Assembly: GCA_900696465.1 (NCBI GenBank)
Contig: CAADGE010000027.1
Location: 1 to 64,000 of the forward strand
Reading direction: 5' to 3'
DNA from: an uncultured Planctomycetota bacterium
GTDB taxonomy: Bacteria > Planctomycetota > Phycisphaerae > UBA1845 > UTPLA1
Length of the DNA stretch: 64,000 nt
Shown: one piece after another, positions 43,181 to 53,492 of the stretch
Layout of the letters: each line of letters opens with the position of its first letter
How positions within the stretch are numbered: the first letter of the stretch is position 1
The notes under the pieces: generated by a model
Told to the model about the DNA's origin: nothing
Database searches by the model: none
The model's input: only the letters and a program-made list of their open reading frames with translations
Position numbers and translations under genes: made by a program

Positions 43181-44104
43181 ATGAAACCCAAAACCATCAT
43201 ACCGTTGGTCATCGGCCTGGGCGTCGGCTTCTTCGCCATCAAGATGGGTCTGGACCTGATCCAGAAGGCCAAGGGCGCGCAGGGGCTGGAGACGGTCGTC
43301 TGCGTCAGCGCCAAGCAGATCGAAGTGGCCACCCGCGTTACCGAGTCGATGATCAGCACGGCCCGCGTGCCGGTCGCGCTCGTTCCGTCAAACGCCTTCA
43401 CCGACCCGAAGAATCTCGTCGGCCGAGTTACCAGCATGACCGTCGCGCCCGGTGTTCCGATCACCAATAACATGCTCGCCCCGGTGGGCTCGGAACCTGG
43501 CCTGCGGGCGATCATCCCGCAGGGCCATCGCGCGGTGAGTGTCAGCGTTACGGAGGAATCCGCGGTCGCCGGATTCATCACGCCGGGCAGTCGTGTGGAT
43601 GTATCCACCGTTTCGGAACGCGACGGCGCCAGCAAGCTGATTCTGACCAACATCGAAGTCGGTGCGGTCGGCCAGTCGCTCAGCGAGGTCGGCGCCGACG
43701 GCAAGAGTACGCGCGTGACCAAGTCGGTGACGCTCTTCCTTGAGCCGCACGAGGTGCAGATTCTCAACAGCCACACCGCCGGCCGCAGTCAGAAAGTACG
43801 ACTCGCACTGCGCGGCAACAATGAGGAACCGAGCGACGCTTTCTGGTCGAAGTTCCTCCAGAACACCCTGTCGAATCAACTGGTAGCCAAGGCCGCTTCA
43901 TCGAAGGCAGAGGAAGCCCCGCGGCGCCAGTACGTCGTCGAAGTGCTACACGGCGACGAACTCGAACGACTCGTTTTTGATGATTCCGGCCTCGTGGAGC
44001 GGAGAGCATCGGGCAGCACACAGGATGTGCGCTCGAGCCGCTATCCGTCAGCCAAGGGTGCGGAAAACACGCAGAACACTCCAAAGTCGGAGGTACTTGA
44101 ATGA
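43181..44104 (+). CDS. cpaB: Flp pilus assembly protein CpaB/RcpC
   Basis: 307 residues. An N-terminal membrane segment (IIPLVIGLGVGFFAIKMGLDLI) is followed by an SAF domain (about 35-95: VVCVSAKQIEVATRVTESM ... VTSMTVAPGVPITNNML) and the RcpC/CpaB domain with GHRAVSVSVTEESAVAGFITPGSRVDV and VTLFLEPHEVQIL. It lies in the periplasm and is thought to stabilise or gate the secretin channel. The last bases overlap the cpaC start (ATGA). Confidence 0.9.
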   Translation: MKPKTIIPLVIGLGVGFFAIKMGLDLIQKAKGAQGLETVVCVSAKQIEVATRVTESMISTARVPVALVPSNAFTDPKNLVGRVTSMTVAPGVPITNNMLAPVGSEPGLRAIIPQGHRAVSVSVTEESAVAGFITPGSRVDVSTVSERDGASKLILTNIEVGAVGQSLSEVGADGKSTRVTKSVTLFLEPHEVQILNSHTAGRSQKVRLALRGNNEEPSDAFWSKFLQNTLSNQLVAKAASSKAEEAPRRQYVVEVLHGDELERLVFDDSGLVERRASGSTQDVRSSRYPSAKGAENTQNTPKSEVLE

Positions 44105-46065
44105 TCGCTCCCACGGATGGAAACGCCTCGCCGGACAAGGCCGCCTCAAGGAAGAGTGCGGTCGCTTGTCCGTTATGCGTGCCCGGAATTCGCGCGGGTC
44201 AGGCCCGAGCGACCGCGCTGGCATTGGTCGCGCTGACGCTTGGTACCAGTCTGGCCACTGTGCAGGCAGGTTCGAGTCTTTCCGGACCCGTTCTGCTGGA
44301 TACGACCTGTCGTGTGATGGCCAATCGCGCCTTGGCGCTCGCCGATGGACCTGCTGATCCGGCCGAGCGTGAACAGCGTGTCGTACGGGCCAATCAGCCG
44401 ACGTCCCTGCCTCCGGTAAAAGACGCCGCTGCAAACAAAGATGAAACCACACAGCCGGGCTCCGTCGTTGAGCCGGCACCGCCGCCGCCCAAAGCGGCTT
44501 CGAATGTTACTCCACCCGATTCAAACACGGATCAGCTACTCGATACGCCTGTGCTTCTGGCCAGCGCGCAGCAGCCGCAGGGCGGAGTGCCAGCCGGCGC
44601 AGCCGCCATGGGCGATTCAGATTTGATCGCCGGTATTGATGTGCAGAGTCATCGGGCACGGCCGGTGGTCGTTTCGCGAAACAGCTCCGCCGTCGTGGAC
44701 CTCAAGGCACGATGCGATCGAGCGGAGATCGCCGATCCGAATATTGCAGAGATCTTCGTCGTATCACCGACGCGGATCATTGTGACCGGCCGGAACTTCG
44801 GTTCCACGCAGATGATCCTCTGGTTCGGCGATCAGCAGCGCGTTTTCTCGATCAACGTCGAGCATGATCTGTCGGTTTTGAACGAGGCGATCCGCCGCGT
44901 GTCGCCGACGGCGCGGGTCGAGCCGCGCAGCGTCAACGGCGTCATTGTGCTGGCCGGTACCGTGCCGGATTCCCAGAGTGCCGAGCGCATCGTCGAGATC
45001 GCCACGCTCTACCAGGGGGGGGTCGTGCGCAACCAGTTGAGCGTCGCCGGCGTGCAACAGACCATGCTGCGCGTGGTGGTCGCCGAAGTGAACAAGGAGG
45101 CCGTACGCCAACTCGGTTTCAACTGGGCGATCGGCGCTTCCGATTGGTCGCGCGATTTCTTCTTCGCCAACAATGTCGCCCAGCTCAACCCCACGGTCTA
45201 TTCGTCCAACGGGCTGGCGAATATCCTCGCGCCGAATCCGGCCGGACAGTTGACCTATTCCGTGGCCGCGACAGCGAATGGGGCGAACACGAACCTCACC
45301 TTCGGCTTCCCGCGCGCCGAGTTCCAGGTCTTTATGCAGGCCCTGCGACAGAACTCGCTGGCCCGCGTCCTCGCGGAGCCGAACCTGGTGGCCATCAGCG
45401 GACAAACCGCGACGTTCCTCGCGGGCGGCGAAGTGCCGATCCCGGTGACACAGGGCGGCGCCGTGGCCGGCTCCATCACCATCGAATACAAGGAATTCGG
45501 CGTGCGACTCGCATTCACGCCGACCGTCATGGCCGGGCAGATTGTCCGGCTGCATGTCATGAGCGAAGTCAGCGACGCCATCCCGGGCATGGCTTTGCCC
45601 GGCGGGCTGCCCGTCTTTTCGTTCACGACGCGGCGTGTGGAATCGACGATCGAATGCGGAAACGGGCAGACCTTTGCCATGGCGGGGCTGCTGAGTGAGC
45701 GAGTTCAGGCAGTCTCCGAGAAGATACCTGGCCTGGGTGACCTGCCGGTACTAGGATCGTTGTTCAGTTCAATGCAGTATCAGCGAAACAACACGGAACT
45801 GGTCATCCTGGTGACACCGCAGCTCGTCGAACCGCTCGATCCGCAGCAGGTTCCTCCGCCTCCGGGATCCGAGATGGGACACCCGGACGATTTCCAGTTT
45901 TTCGCACTGGGTCAGCTCGAAGGCACGCCACGGACCGCGCCGTCGGTCGAGCGCGTGCCGCGCGAGGAGGCCCCGGTGACATCACCGCCGTCGGTCAGTT
46001 CCGCCGGCTGGCCGTCGTCACCGCTGACGCTTCGCGGATCCTGGGGATACGCGGACTTTGAGTAA
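44101..46065 (+). CDS. cpaC: Tad outer-membrane secretin CpaC/RcpA
   Basis: 654 residues. An N-terminal signal region (ATALALVALTLGTSLATVQAG) and a Pro/Ala-rich linker precede the pilus secretin N-domain (SSAVVDLKARCDRAEIADPNIAEIFVVSPTRIIVTG), a BON-like segment (GVIVLAGTVPDSQSAERIVEIA) and the C-terminal secretin domain (EPNLVAISGQTATFLAGGEVPIP, GLGDLPVLGSLFSS, ELVILVTPQLV). It should form the channel for the Flp pilus in the outer membrane. The start overlaps cpaB by four bases. A further Pro-rich tail follows the channel domain. Confidence 0.9.
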   Translation: MIAPTDGNASPDKAASRKSAVACPLCVPGIRAGQARATALALVALTLGTSLATVQAGSSLSGPVLLDTTCRVMANRALALADGPADPAEREQRVVRANQPTSLPPVKDAAANKDETTQPGSVVEPAPPPPKAASNVTPPDSNTDQLLDTPVLLASAQQPQGGVPAGAAAMGDSDLIAGIDVQSHRARPVVVSRNSSAVVDLKARCDRAEIADPNIAEIFVVSPTRIIVTGRNFGSTQMILWFGDQQRVFSINVEHDLSVLNEAIRRVSPTARVEPRSVNGVIVLAGTVPDSQSAERIVEIATLYQGGVVRNQLSVAGVQQTMLRVVVAEVNKEAVRQLGFNWAIGASDWSRDFFFANNVAQLNPTVYSSNGLANILAPNPAGQLTYSVAATANGANTNLTFGFPRAEFQVFMQALRQNSLARVLAEPNLVAISGQTATFLAGGEVPIPVTQGGAVAGSITIEYKEFGVRLAFTPTVMAGQIVRLHVMSEVSDAIPGMALPGGLPVFSFTTRRVESTIECGNGQTFAMAGLLSERVQAVSEKIPGLGDLPVLGSLFSSMQYQRNNTELVILVTPQLVEPLDPQQVPPPPGSEMGHPDDFQFFALGQLEGTPRTAPSVERVPREEAPVTSPPSVSSAGWPSSPLTLRGSWGYADFE

Positions 46066-46277
46066 CTGCAAGCCAGGCGATGCCGGTTGTGCCCACAGCG
46101 GCGCGTCGGCTCGTGAAACAATGCCATCGTGCACTTGCTCGATGGCGAGCTTATCGCCAACTCCCGCCGGCCGTTCTGAAAGAGGCTGCGGGGCGAAACC
46201 CCACGGACAACCTGTGACGCCGCGCGGCGCCCAGTGTGTCTGGTTCGCCACGCCGGTCACTCCCAGGAGGGCAAGCG

Positions 46278-48188
46278 ATGTTCCTGTTCCGAAAATCCCG
46301 TCATCGATCCACTCGACGCGCCACGATCCTGACGCAGACCGTCATCTTCGGCGGCGCGGTCGGGCTGGGTGTGGCCGCGCTCGCGGTCGACACCGGTCTG
46401 ATGTTCGCAGCCAAGCAGGAGCTGCAAAGTGCCGCGGATGCCGCCGCGTTGGCTGCCGCGTCGCAACTTGGTTCGACGAGCAATGCGGCCGCACTCACCG
46501 TCGCGGAGGCCGCGACTTTTGCCAGTCTCAACGAGATCGCAGGCCAGTCGGCCACGCTGATTGAATCCGACGTCGTGCTCGGCCATGCCGTGCTCAACGG
46601 CGATCGATTCGATTTTGTGCCCAACGAGCAACCCTACGATGCCGTGCGTGTGTCTCTCAAACGCGATCACACCGTCGCGGATGGTCCGGTCTCGCTTGTT
46701 TTCGGAAAGGCACTCGGCATGGAAGGCGCCCGGATCAAGGCCAGCGCTACTGCGATGCTCACCCTGCGCGACATCGCCGTCGTCATCGACCTGTCCGGCT
46801 CGATGAATGATGACAGCGAACTGCGTCACCATCAGAACTACATTTCGGAGGCAGACGGTTCTTCGCGGCCTGGCGTGCAGATCAACCTGGAGGATGTCTG
46901 GCTCGCGATGCCTTGCGCAAAGGGGAACAACGGTGTCGGTAATGGTATCGACCCTGCTCCGCCGGGGAATCCTTCGAACTACAACGACCAGCCTGGTACC
47001 GGTCCCGGCTCGCCGAACAGTCAGGGCGGGAATCCCAGTCCGGGCGCCGATCCTTCAGGATCCAATGGTGGTTGCGGCGGTCCGCGGTGGGGTTGGATGA
47101 CCGGTTTCGGAAGTACGATCGTCCTCGGTTCGTACAATCCGACGACCGATCCGGGTCTCTATCACATCCCGCGATCAAGTACTTGCACGCATTCGGATGT
47201 GATCGCCAACCTGACGGAGGCCGGTTACTCTTCTGCGGAGCGATCCGCACTGCTGTCGGGTCAGTATGACAGCAATGCCACGCTCTACTACAACCGCGTG
47301 AAAGTGTGTCTCGGCCTGGCGGGATGGCGCAGCAAGAAGTCCGGCGGTAAGTACAACGGAGGCCCTGGCAACGGCGATAACAAGGTCGATACCAATGAGC
47401 TGACGCAACAGGTATCATGGCCATTTGATGCCGGCAGCTGGGATGATTACCTCGCCTATGTGACCGGCAACGGCTCGCAGATGTTTCAGACGGACTCGCG
47501 CTTCCGCTATCGTTACGGAATCAAGACCGTCGTGAACTATCTGCTGGAGAAACAGGCAGGCCGGAGCCGATGTCCGGAGCTCGGCAATGCGCCGGAAGAG
47601 CCGCTCTATTCCACAAAGAACGCCGTGCAGGCCCTGATCGATACGCTCGTGGAACTCGACACGCAGGACTACTGCTCGCTGGAAATATTTGCTACGACCA
47701 GCCGGCACGAGGTGAATCTGGTCGGGCCGACGGAGACGGTCAGTTCGGCCGAAGCACTTCAGGCGATTCCCGATCGGCTCCGTCAGATGCAGGCCGGACA
47801 TTACAACTCCACAACCTGCATCGGCTGCGGTGTTCAGCAGGGTATGACCGAGCTGACCTCAGCGCGGACCCGGAGCTCTGCCGCCAAGGTGATTATCCTG
47901 ATGACCGACGGCAAGCCGAACGTGGCCCCGAGTGGTTGGAATCCGACCAGCTACAGCATTGACCGGGCACAGGCCGCAGCAGCAATGGGGATGACCATGC
48001 ATGTTGTCGGCGTCGGTGCGGACGTGGATCCGGACCTGCTCCAGGAAATGGCGAACATCGGCAGAGGACACTACTTCTATGCCGACAGCGCGCCGGATCC
48101 TGTCACGGGGCAGCCGCTCTACGTCCATCAACTCCGTGAAATTTTCGAAACCCTGGCGACCAAGCGACCGGTTCGCTTGATCCAGTAA
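46278..48188 (+). CDS. tadG: TadG-like protein with von Willebrand A domain
   Basis: 636 residues. The N-terminus contains a TadE/TadG-type helix (ILTQTVIFGGAVGLGVAALAVDTGLMF) and the AKQELQSAADAAALAAASQL pattern. A VWA domain follows, with the MIDAS motif DLSGSMN near 185 and later TDGKPN, and is interrupted by a Gly/Asn/Pro-rich insertion of about 80 residues (for example NPSNYNDQPGTGPGSPN). TadG proteins act in or on the pilus, and the VWA may bind metal and substrate. AGGAGG is directly upstream of the ATG at 46278. It sits between cpaC and tadZ rather than at the end of the locus. Confidence 0.82.
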   Translation: MFLFRKSRHRSTRRATILTQTVIFGGAVGLGVAALAVDTGLMFAAKQELQSAADAAALAAASQLGSTSNAAALTVAEAATFASLNEIAGQSATLIESDVVLGHAVLNGDRFDFVPNEQPYDAVRVSLKRDHTVADGPVSLVFGKALGMEGARIKASATAMLTLRDIAVVIDLSGSMNDDSELRHHQNYISEADGSSRPGVQINLEDVWLAMPCAKGNNGVGNGIDPAPPGNPSNYNDQPGTGPGSPNSQGGNPSPGADPSGSNGGCGGPRWGWMTGFGSTIVLGSYNPTTDPGLYHIPRSSTCTHSDVIANLTEAGYSSAERSALLSGQYDSNATLYYNRVKVCLGLAGWRSKKSGGKYNGGPGNGDNKVDTNELTQQVSWPFDAGSWDDYLAYVTGNGSQMFQTDSRFRYRYGIKTVVNYLLEKQAGRSRCPELGNAPEEPLYSTKNAVQALIDTLVELDTQDYCSLEIFATTSRHEVNLVGPTETVSSAEALQAIPDRLRQMQAGHYNSTTCIGCGVQQGMTELTSARTRSSAAKVIILMTDGKPNVAPSGWNPTSYSIDRAQAAAAMGMTMHVVGVGADVDPDLLQEMANIGRGHYFYADSAPDPVTGQPLYVHQLREIFETLATKRPVRLIQ

Positions 48189-48417
48189 CCGTTGATGCTT
48201 CTCGGACGCCGCGGCCACCCGCGCTTCAGGGCTTGACCCGTTCCCGGCCATCCGTCGGAAGAACGAGAAGAGACCTGAAGAGCGGGGTTGCGGTGGCCGA
48301 TAAGACAGAGGCGACGAAGCCCGGTCGTGTCGCATGCGGCGCGCCCGGGTCGTTCCTCATTATTGGGAGGAGGGGGCCTGCCGCTGTGGCCGATGCTCCC
48401 CGTCGGGTGACAACGTC

Positions 48418-49668
48418 ATGGCGCAAACGGTTCGAGTCATCCTCTACACCACAAATGAATCGACCCTGCCTGAATTGCGCCGCGTGGTGACCTCGCTGCC
48501 GCAGATGAGAATCGTGGCCGAGCTGGAAGAAGCCAGTTTCTTTGCCCAGGCGGTTTCTCAGTTCCCGGCGGACCTGCTCCTGGTGGACCTCGATCCTAAC
48601 CCACTGGTAGTGATCGAGTGTCTCAAGCCGCTTCAGGAAGTCGCGCCGGAGCTTCCGATCTTCGCGCTTTCCAGCCAGACCGACGGCAACGTTGTCCTGT
48701 CGGCGATGCGCGCGGGCATTAAGGAATATCTCCTCAAACCACTCAATCCGGAAGAATTCGAACAGGCAGCCACGCGTTGCGTACGCACCCAGACCCGTAC
48801 CAAGGAGCCCGGCAAGCTGATTTCGATCATGGGCAGTTCCGGCGGCGTCGGTTGCACGACGCTGGCGACGAATCTTGCGGTGGAACTGGCCGATCTGGTT
48901 GGATCGGAACAGCGCGTGGCCCTGGTCGATCTTGATTTTCGCTTCGGCCACGTCGCGACCATGCTCGACGTGCATGGGCAGTTCACGGTCGCCGATCTGT
49001 GCAGCACGCCGGAAGAACTCGACCCGCAGATGGTCCTCAAGGCGCTTATCCGTCATGAGTCAGGCGTGCATGTGCTCCGCCGACCGCACACGTTCGCGCA
49101 GGCGGAGATGATCACGGCGGCGCATTGCGCCAACGTGTTGCAATCGCTTCAGGACCTTTGCGCCTACGTCGTGGTGGACGGTCCGACGCGACACGATCCG
49201 GGCGGCCGCTGTGTACTGGACGCGGCGGATTACAACCTGCTGCTGATTCAGTTGCTTGTTACCAGTGTACGCAATGCCGACCGCATGGTGCAGGAGCTGG
49301 CCGTGCAGGGTTACAACACGCAGCGCGTGCAATTCGTCTGCAACCGGCTCGGACGCGATTCGGGACATCTGACAGTGGACCAGGTGGAGACGATCCTGAA
49401 TCGCAAGCTGCTCTGCACGATCCTGGATGACTGGAAATCCGTCAGCGAGAGCATCAATATCGGACAGCCGCTCAAGAAGGAACACGATCGCACGAAGGTG
49501 CGGCAGGACATCCGCGCGCTGGCCCAGAGGATTCACTGCCCGGAGGCCCTGGCAGCGGAGGCCGGCCGAAGAGGCGGCCTGTTGCAGAAACTGTTTCGCC
49601 GGCCGGCCGGTGCGAAGGAAGAGGTCGTCCGCGATTCGGACCTGCCGACGCCGGCGACGATCGGCTGA
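48418..49668 (+). CDS. cpaE: Tad pilus localisation ATPase TadZ/CpaE
   Basis: 416 residues. The N-terminus is a receiver-like domain (RVILYTTNES ... LLVDLDPNPLVVIECLKPLQ) and the C-terminus is a ParA/MinD-type ATPase (GSSGGVGCTTLATNLAVELADL; ALVDLDFRFGHVATML; VVVDGPT). The deviant Walker A has Cys in place of the usual lysine (GVGCTT), which is in keeping with the atypical ATP site reported for TadZ proteins. It localises the Tad machinery at the cell pole. Its start at 48418 (MAQTVRV) follows a 229-base gap after tadG. Confidence 0.88.
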   Translation: MAQTVRVILYTTNESTLPELRRVVTSLPQMRIVAELEEASFFAQAVSQFPADLLLVDLDPNPLVVIECLKPLQEVAPELPIFALSSQTDGNVVLSAMRAGIKEYLLKPLNPEEFEQAATRCVRTQTRTKEPGKLISIMGSSGGVGCTTLATNLAVELADLVGSEQRVALVDLDFRFGHVATMLDVHGQFTVADLCSTPEELDPQMVLKALIRHESGVHVLRRPHTFAQAEMITAAHCANVLQSLQDLCAYVVVDGPTRHDPGGRCVLDAADYNLLLIQLLVTSVRNADRMVQELAVQGYNTQRVQFVCNRLGRDSGHLTVDQVETILNRKLLCTILDDWKSVSESINIGQPLKKEHDRTKVRQDIRALAQRIHCPEALAAEAGRRGGLLQKLFRRPAGAKEEVVRDSDLPTPATIG

Positions 49669-49854
49669 TGTTCCCGGCCGATAACCACTCACCGCACTTT
49701 TTGACATACCGTCTGCTAGTCAAACGCCACGTCGCGATCAACCGATGATGAGGGGGGCCCGGTGCGCACGTGGACCTGGTTCCATTCGTGATCCGGCGTC
49801 GTTGTGAGGGAAGCGGCGCGAGCTGAAGGCGCGGCCGTTGCGGGGGTATCTGGC

Positions 49855-51324
49855 ATGTTTGGTCGATCAAAGGTTCCTACGCTGAAAGTACCCAAGCAGG
49901 GCGGTTCCACGGAAACGGCCGCGGAAAAGCCCGGCGCGCACGGTCCTGCGCCGAGTGCCGCACCGCCGGTCTCGCATGCGCCCGCCGGCAAGTCACCCTC
50001 GGCCGCGAACGCGGCGATGAAAGCCGGCGACCGCGACGACGAATATTACGAGCTGAAATCTCGGATACACCGGCAACTGGTCGAGACGCTCGACCTGACG
50101 GCGCTCTCCAAGCGCAGCGGCGAAGATGTGCGCGAAGAAGTGCGGCAGGTCATTGCCGGTCTTTGCGATCAGCAGAACGTTCTGCTTAACTACAACGACA
50201 AACAGAAACTGATCAGCGAAATCCTGGACGAAACCTTCGGACTCGGACCGCTTGAAGGGCTGCTCAAGGATCCGCTGATCAGCGATATCCTCATCAACGG
50301 GCCCAAGCAGGTCTACGTGGAGCGAAAAGGACGACTGACGCTGACCGGCATCAGCTTCCGTGACAATGCCCACCTGATGCATGTGATCGACAAGATCGTC
50401 TCCTCCGTCGGCCGACGCTGCGATGAAGTCTCGCCGATGGTGGACGCCCGGCTCAAGGACGGCTCCCGCGTCAATGCGATCATCCCCCCGCTGGCGATCG
50501 ACGGACCTTCGGTGTCGATCCGCCGATTCGGCGCCGATCCAATTACCTGGGATGACTATGTCCGGTTCAACTCCGTCACGCCGGAGATGGTGGAGTTCCT
50601 GAAGGCGTGTGTCATCGCCCATCTGAACATCATCGTGGCGGGCGGTACGGGTTCAGGTAAGACCACGCTGCTGAACAACCTCTCATCTTTTATTCCGGAT
50701 ACGGATCGCATCGTGACGATCGAAGACGCCGCGGAGCTGCGTCTTCGGCAGCCGCACGTGGTTCGGCTGGAGTCGCGACCGCCGAATATCGAGGGCAAAG
50801 GCCGCATCAGCATTCGCGATCTGCTGATCAACGCGCTGCGCATGCGGCCCGACCGCATTGTGGTCGGCGAGTGCCGTGGCGCCGAGACGCTCGACATGCT
50901 TCAGGCCATGAACACCGGCCACGACGGCTCGCTGACGACGATCCACGCCAACAGCGTGCGCGACGCGGTGCAGCGCGTGGAGACGATGGTGATGATGGCG
51001 GGCTTCGATCTGCCGATCAAGGCGATTCGCCAGCAGTTCGCCAGCGCGGTGCACCTGGTGATCAATGCGTCGCGACTGACCGGCGGTCCGCGAAAGATCA
51101 TGTCGATCGCGGAGGTGCAGGGCATGGAAGGCGAGGCCGTCACCATGCAGGAGATTTTCAAGTTCGAGCAGATCGGCGTGGACGGGGCCGGGAAGGCCTA
51201 CGGTCGATTTGTGGCCACGGGTCTGCGGCCTACCTTCCTCGAACGGCTCAAGTCCGCAGGTGTAGCGCTGGATCCCGGCATTTTCGAGCGGCGCGTGCTG
51301 TCGACGGATCAACCGGCCCAGTAA
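49855..51324 (+). CDS. cpaF: Tad secretion ATPase TadA/CpaF
   Basis: 489 residues of the VirB11/CpaF-type secretion ATPases. It has a proline/alanine-rich N-terminus, a helical domain ([29 protein letters not shown]), then Walker [15 protein letters not shown], the Asp box [10 protein letters not shown], the Walker B/His box region [38 protein letters not shown]. It powers assembly and retraction of the Flp pilus. The ATG at 49855 (MFGRSKVPT) is used; an in-frame GTG at 49804 would add 17 Ala-rich residues. tadB follows after 18 bases. Confidence 0.92.
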   Translation: MFGRSKVPTLKVPKQGGSTETAAEKPGAHGPAPSAAPPVSHAPAGKSPSAANAAMKAGDRDDEYYELKSRIHRQLVETLDLTALSKRSGEDVREEVRQVIAGLCDQQNVLLNYNDKQKLISEILDETFGLGPLEGLLKDPLISDILINGPKQVYVERKGRLTLTGISFRDNAHLMHVIDKIVSSVGRRCDEVSPMVDARLKDGSRVNAIIPPLAIDGPSVSIRRFGADPITWDDYVRFNSVTPEMVEFLKACVIAHLNIIVAGGTGSGKTTLLNNLSSFIPDTDRIVTIEDAAELRLRQPHVVRLESRPPNIEGKGRISIRDLLINALRMRPDRIVVGECRGAETLDMLQAMNTGHDGSLTTIHANSVRDAVQRVETMVMMAGFDLPIKAIRQQFASAVHLVINASRLTGGPRKIMSIAEVQGMEGEAVTMQEIFKFEQIGVDGAGKAYGRFVATGLRPTFLERLKSAGVALDPGIFERRVLSTDQPAQ

Positions 51325-51342
51325 AAAGCAGGAGCAGTTAAC

Positions 51343-52362
51343 GTGCTGACGGCGGGTATGCTGGCGATGGAACTGGGAATCCTGGAGCAGGTTGCGCTCT
51401 ACGGGCTGCCGCTGATCGGCTCCATCATGCTGGCGTACGCCATCTTCAACCTGGTCGCGGACCTTCGCAAGGTGGAGTCGAAGAAGGTCGATCAGCGATT
51501 GCGAGATCGCGACGACCCGGACGGCGAGAGCGCCCACGAGCGCGCGGTAAAGGAATCCATTCTCCGACGGCAGCATGAGCTGGACAGCGCGTTTTCGCAG
51601 GCGGTCGCCAAGTTCAAGTTCATTCCCGCACTTCAGCGGATGCTGGATCAGGCAAACCTGCCGTGGAGTGCGACAAAGCTCAGCATCCAACTCGTCGGTG
51701 TCGCCGCCGCCGCCTACATCGCCGCATACTTCCTGCAATGCAGCCAGTGGATCTGCATTTCGTCCGCCGGCGCGTGCGTCGCCCTTCCGCTGCTCGCCAT
51801 CCTCATCAAGCAACGCATGCGGCTGGCCAAGTTCATGAACCAGCTTCCGGACGTCTTCGAGCTGATGAGCCAGGCGCTGCGGGCCGGTCACTCGCTGGCC
51901 AACTCGATCCTGATCGTCGGCCAGCAGCTTCCCGATCCGGTCGGGACGGAGTTTGCTCGCGTCTTTCACGAGCAGAATCTCGGCATCAAGATCGAGGACG
52001 CGCTGAAGGACATGGCCCGGCGGATCGGGCTGATGGACGTGCGCTTCTTTGTGACGGCCGTGCTGATACAGCGGCAGACCGGCGGCGATCTTGCGGAAGT
52101 GCTGGACAACATCAGCGGCGTCATACGCGATCGCATCAAGCTGTTCGGCTCGGTCAAGGCCCTGACAGCGGAAGGCCGGCTCTCGGGCTATGTGCTGCTC
52201 GCGCTGCCGGTCGTGGTCTTTCTTGTCGAGCTGATCATCAATCCGAACTATGCCGACGTCATGCTCAGCGAGGAGATCGGTCAGTACGCCCTGATCGGCG
52301 CGGGCATCTCGCAGCTGTTGGGCCTGGCGATGATCCAGAAGATCGTCAACATCAAGGTGTAG
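51343..52362 (+). CDS. tadB: Tad inner-membrane platform protein TadB
   Basis: 339 residues with a GspF-type (type II secretion F) domain and four membrane helices, including QLVGVAAAAYIAAYFL and VLLALPVVVFLVELII. It contains LMSQALRAGHSLANSILIVGQQLPDPVGTEFARV, characteristic of TadB. It forms the inner-membrane platform with TadC. The GTG at 51343 has AGGAG eight bases upstream; an ATG at 51358 is alternative. It is followed one base after its stop by tadC. Confidence 0.9.
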   Translation: MLTAGMLAMELGILEQVALYGLPLIGSIMLAYAIFNLVADLRKVESKKVDQRLRDRDDPDGESAHERAVKESILRRQHELDSAFSQAVAKFKFIPALQRMLDQANLPWSATKLSIQLVGVAAAAYIAAYFLQCSQWICISSAGACVALPLLAILIKQRMRLAKFMNQLPDVFELMSQALRAGHSLANSILIVGQQLPDPVGTEFARVFHEQNLGIKIEDALKDMARRIGLMDVRFFVTAVLIQRQTGGDLAEVLDNISGVIRDRIKLFGSVKALTAEGRLSGYVLLALPVVVFLVELIINPNYADVMLSEEIGQYALIGAGISQLLGLAMIQKIVNIKV

Positions 52363-52363
52363 C

Positions 52364-53317
52364 ATGGAGACGATGGACCTCATCTTACTCGCTGGGCTTG
52401 CGGCAGTCGCCGTCGGTTTGATCGTCTATTCGCTCATGCCCAAGACCGGTGACAAGGAAGAGGTGGTGCGCCGTCGCACGGCGGGTCTGACGCCGACCGA
52501 GGACCTGACGCCGCTGAAGACCAAGGCCAAGGAACGCGCCATCACAGAGACGCTGCGCAAGGCGGCGCCGATGCTCTCGCGGCCGGTCATGCCGAAGAAT
52601 GAGGCGGAGCAGTCGAAGCTGCGCGCACGGCTGATGACGGCCGGTTTTCGGCGGGAGGCCGCGCCGATTCTTTTCCTGTCGACGAAGACGCTCGGCGGTC
52701 TGATCGGCGGTGGGCTGGCGGCGCTCTATGCCTTCGGCGCGAACAAGGAATTCAACGATGTGATCTTCTGGGCGATCGGCGGGCTGGGCATCGGCTTCAT
52801 GCTGCCGGAGTTCTGGCTTTCGAACGCGGTGAAGAAACGCGTCGAGGCCGTTCGCAACGGCCTGCCGGATTCGTTGGACCTGATGGTCGTCGCGGTGGAA
52901 TCCGGCCTGGGTCTGGACGCGGCGATCCTTCGCGTCAGCGATGAGATGGGGCAGGTGCATCCCGCGCTGGCCGAGGAGCTTCAGATCGCCACGGTGGAGG
53001 CGCAGATGGGTGTTCCTCGCAGTGAGGCCCTCAGCAAGATGGCGGAACGCTCCGGCGTGCAGGAAATGAAGGCGCTGGTGGCGGTCATCACCCAGGCGGA
53101 AAAGCTCGGCACCAGCATCGCCAAGGCCCTGCGCAATCAGGCCGAAGCACTCCGCACGAAACGACGGCAGCGCGCCGAGGAACGCGCACAGAAGACAGCG
53201 GTCAAGCTCCTGATCCCGCTCGTGCTGTTTATCTTCCCCGCGATCTTCGTGGTCGTGGCCGGCCCGGCCGTGATCCATCTCATGAAGACATTCAGCGGCG
53301 GCGGCATCGGCAAGTGA
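52364..53317 (+). CDS. tadC: Tad inner-membrane platform protein TadC
   Basis: 317 residues with a GspF-type domain: N-terminal helix, central segments GGLIGGGLAALYAFGA and VIFWAIGGLGIGFMLPEFWL, VVAVESGLGLDAAILRVSDEM, and a C-terminal helix LLIPLVLFIFPAIFVVVAGPAVIHLM. It is the partner of TadB. The start is next to the tadB stop, and it is the last gene of the tad locus; TadD and RcpB homologues are not visible. Confidence 0.9.
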   Translation: METMDLILLAGLAAVAVGLIVYSLMPKTGDKEEVVRRRTAGLTPTEDLTPLKTKAKERAITETLRKAAPMLSRPVMPKNEAEQSKLRARLMTAGFRREAAPILFLSTKTLGGLIGGGLAALYAFGANKEFNDVIFWAIGGLGIGFMLPEFWLSNAVKKRVEAVRNGLPDSLDLMVVAVESGLGLDAAILRVSDEMGQVHPALAEELQIATVEAQMGVPRSEALSKMAERSGVQEMKALVAVITQAEKLGTSIAKALRNQAEALRTKRRQRAEERAQKTAVKLLIPLVLFIFPAIFVVVAGPAVIHLMKTFSGGGIGK

Positions 53318-53327
53318 CGAAGTCGTT

Positions 53328-53347
53328 AACGTCGAAACGTCGAAACG
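53328..53347. repeat. short repeat of GTCGAAA type, copy 1
   Basis: AACGTCGAAACGTCGAAACG contains tandem ACGTCGAA units. Related sequence occurs at 58431-58463 (intergenic) and 61921-61965 (in rimO, opposite strand). Confidence 0.6.
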
Positions 53348-53352
53348 CAATG

Positions 53353-53369
53353 CGACCCCTGTGGGGTCG
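53353..53369 (+). terminator. hairpin after tadC
   Basis: CGACCCC/GGGGTCG pairs perfectly around TGT, 36 bases after the tadC stop. It has no U-tract, so it is a weak candidate terminator. Confidence 0.35.
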
Positions 53370-53492
53370 AATACGATGACGACGATCCATTCCGGCGGCG
53401 ACGCTGCGCTTGCCACCGGCTACTGAATCTCAGTCCTGTCGGACTGTAAACGGCGACGGGCATGACCCATCTTTGAATCTCATGACGTACTC

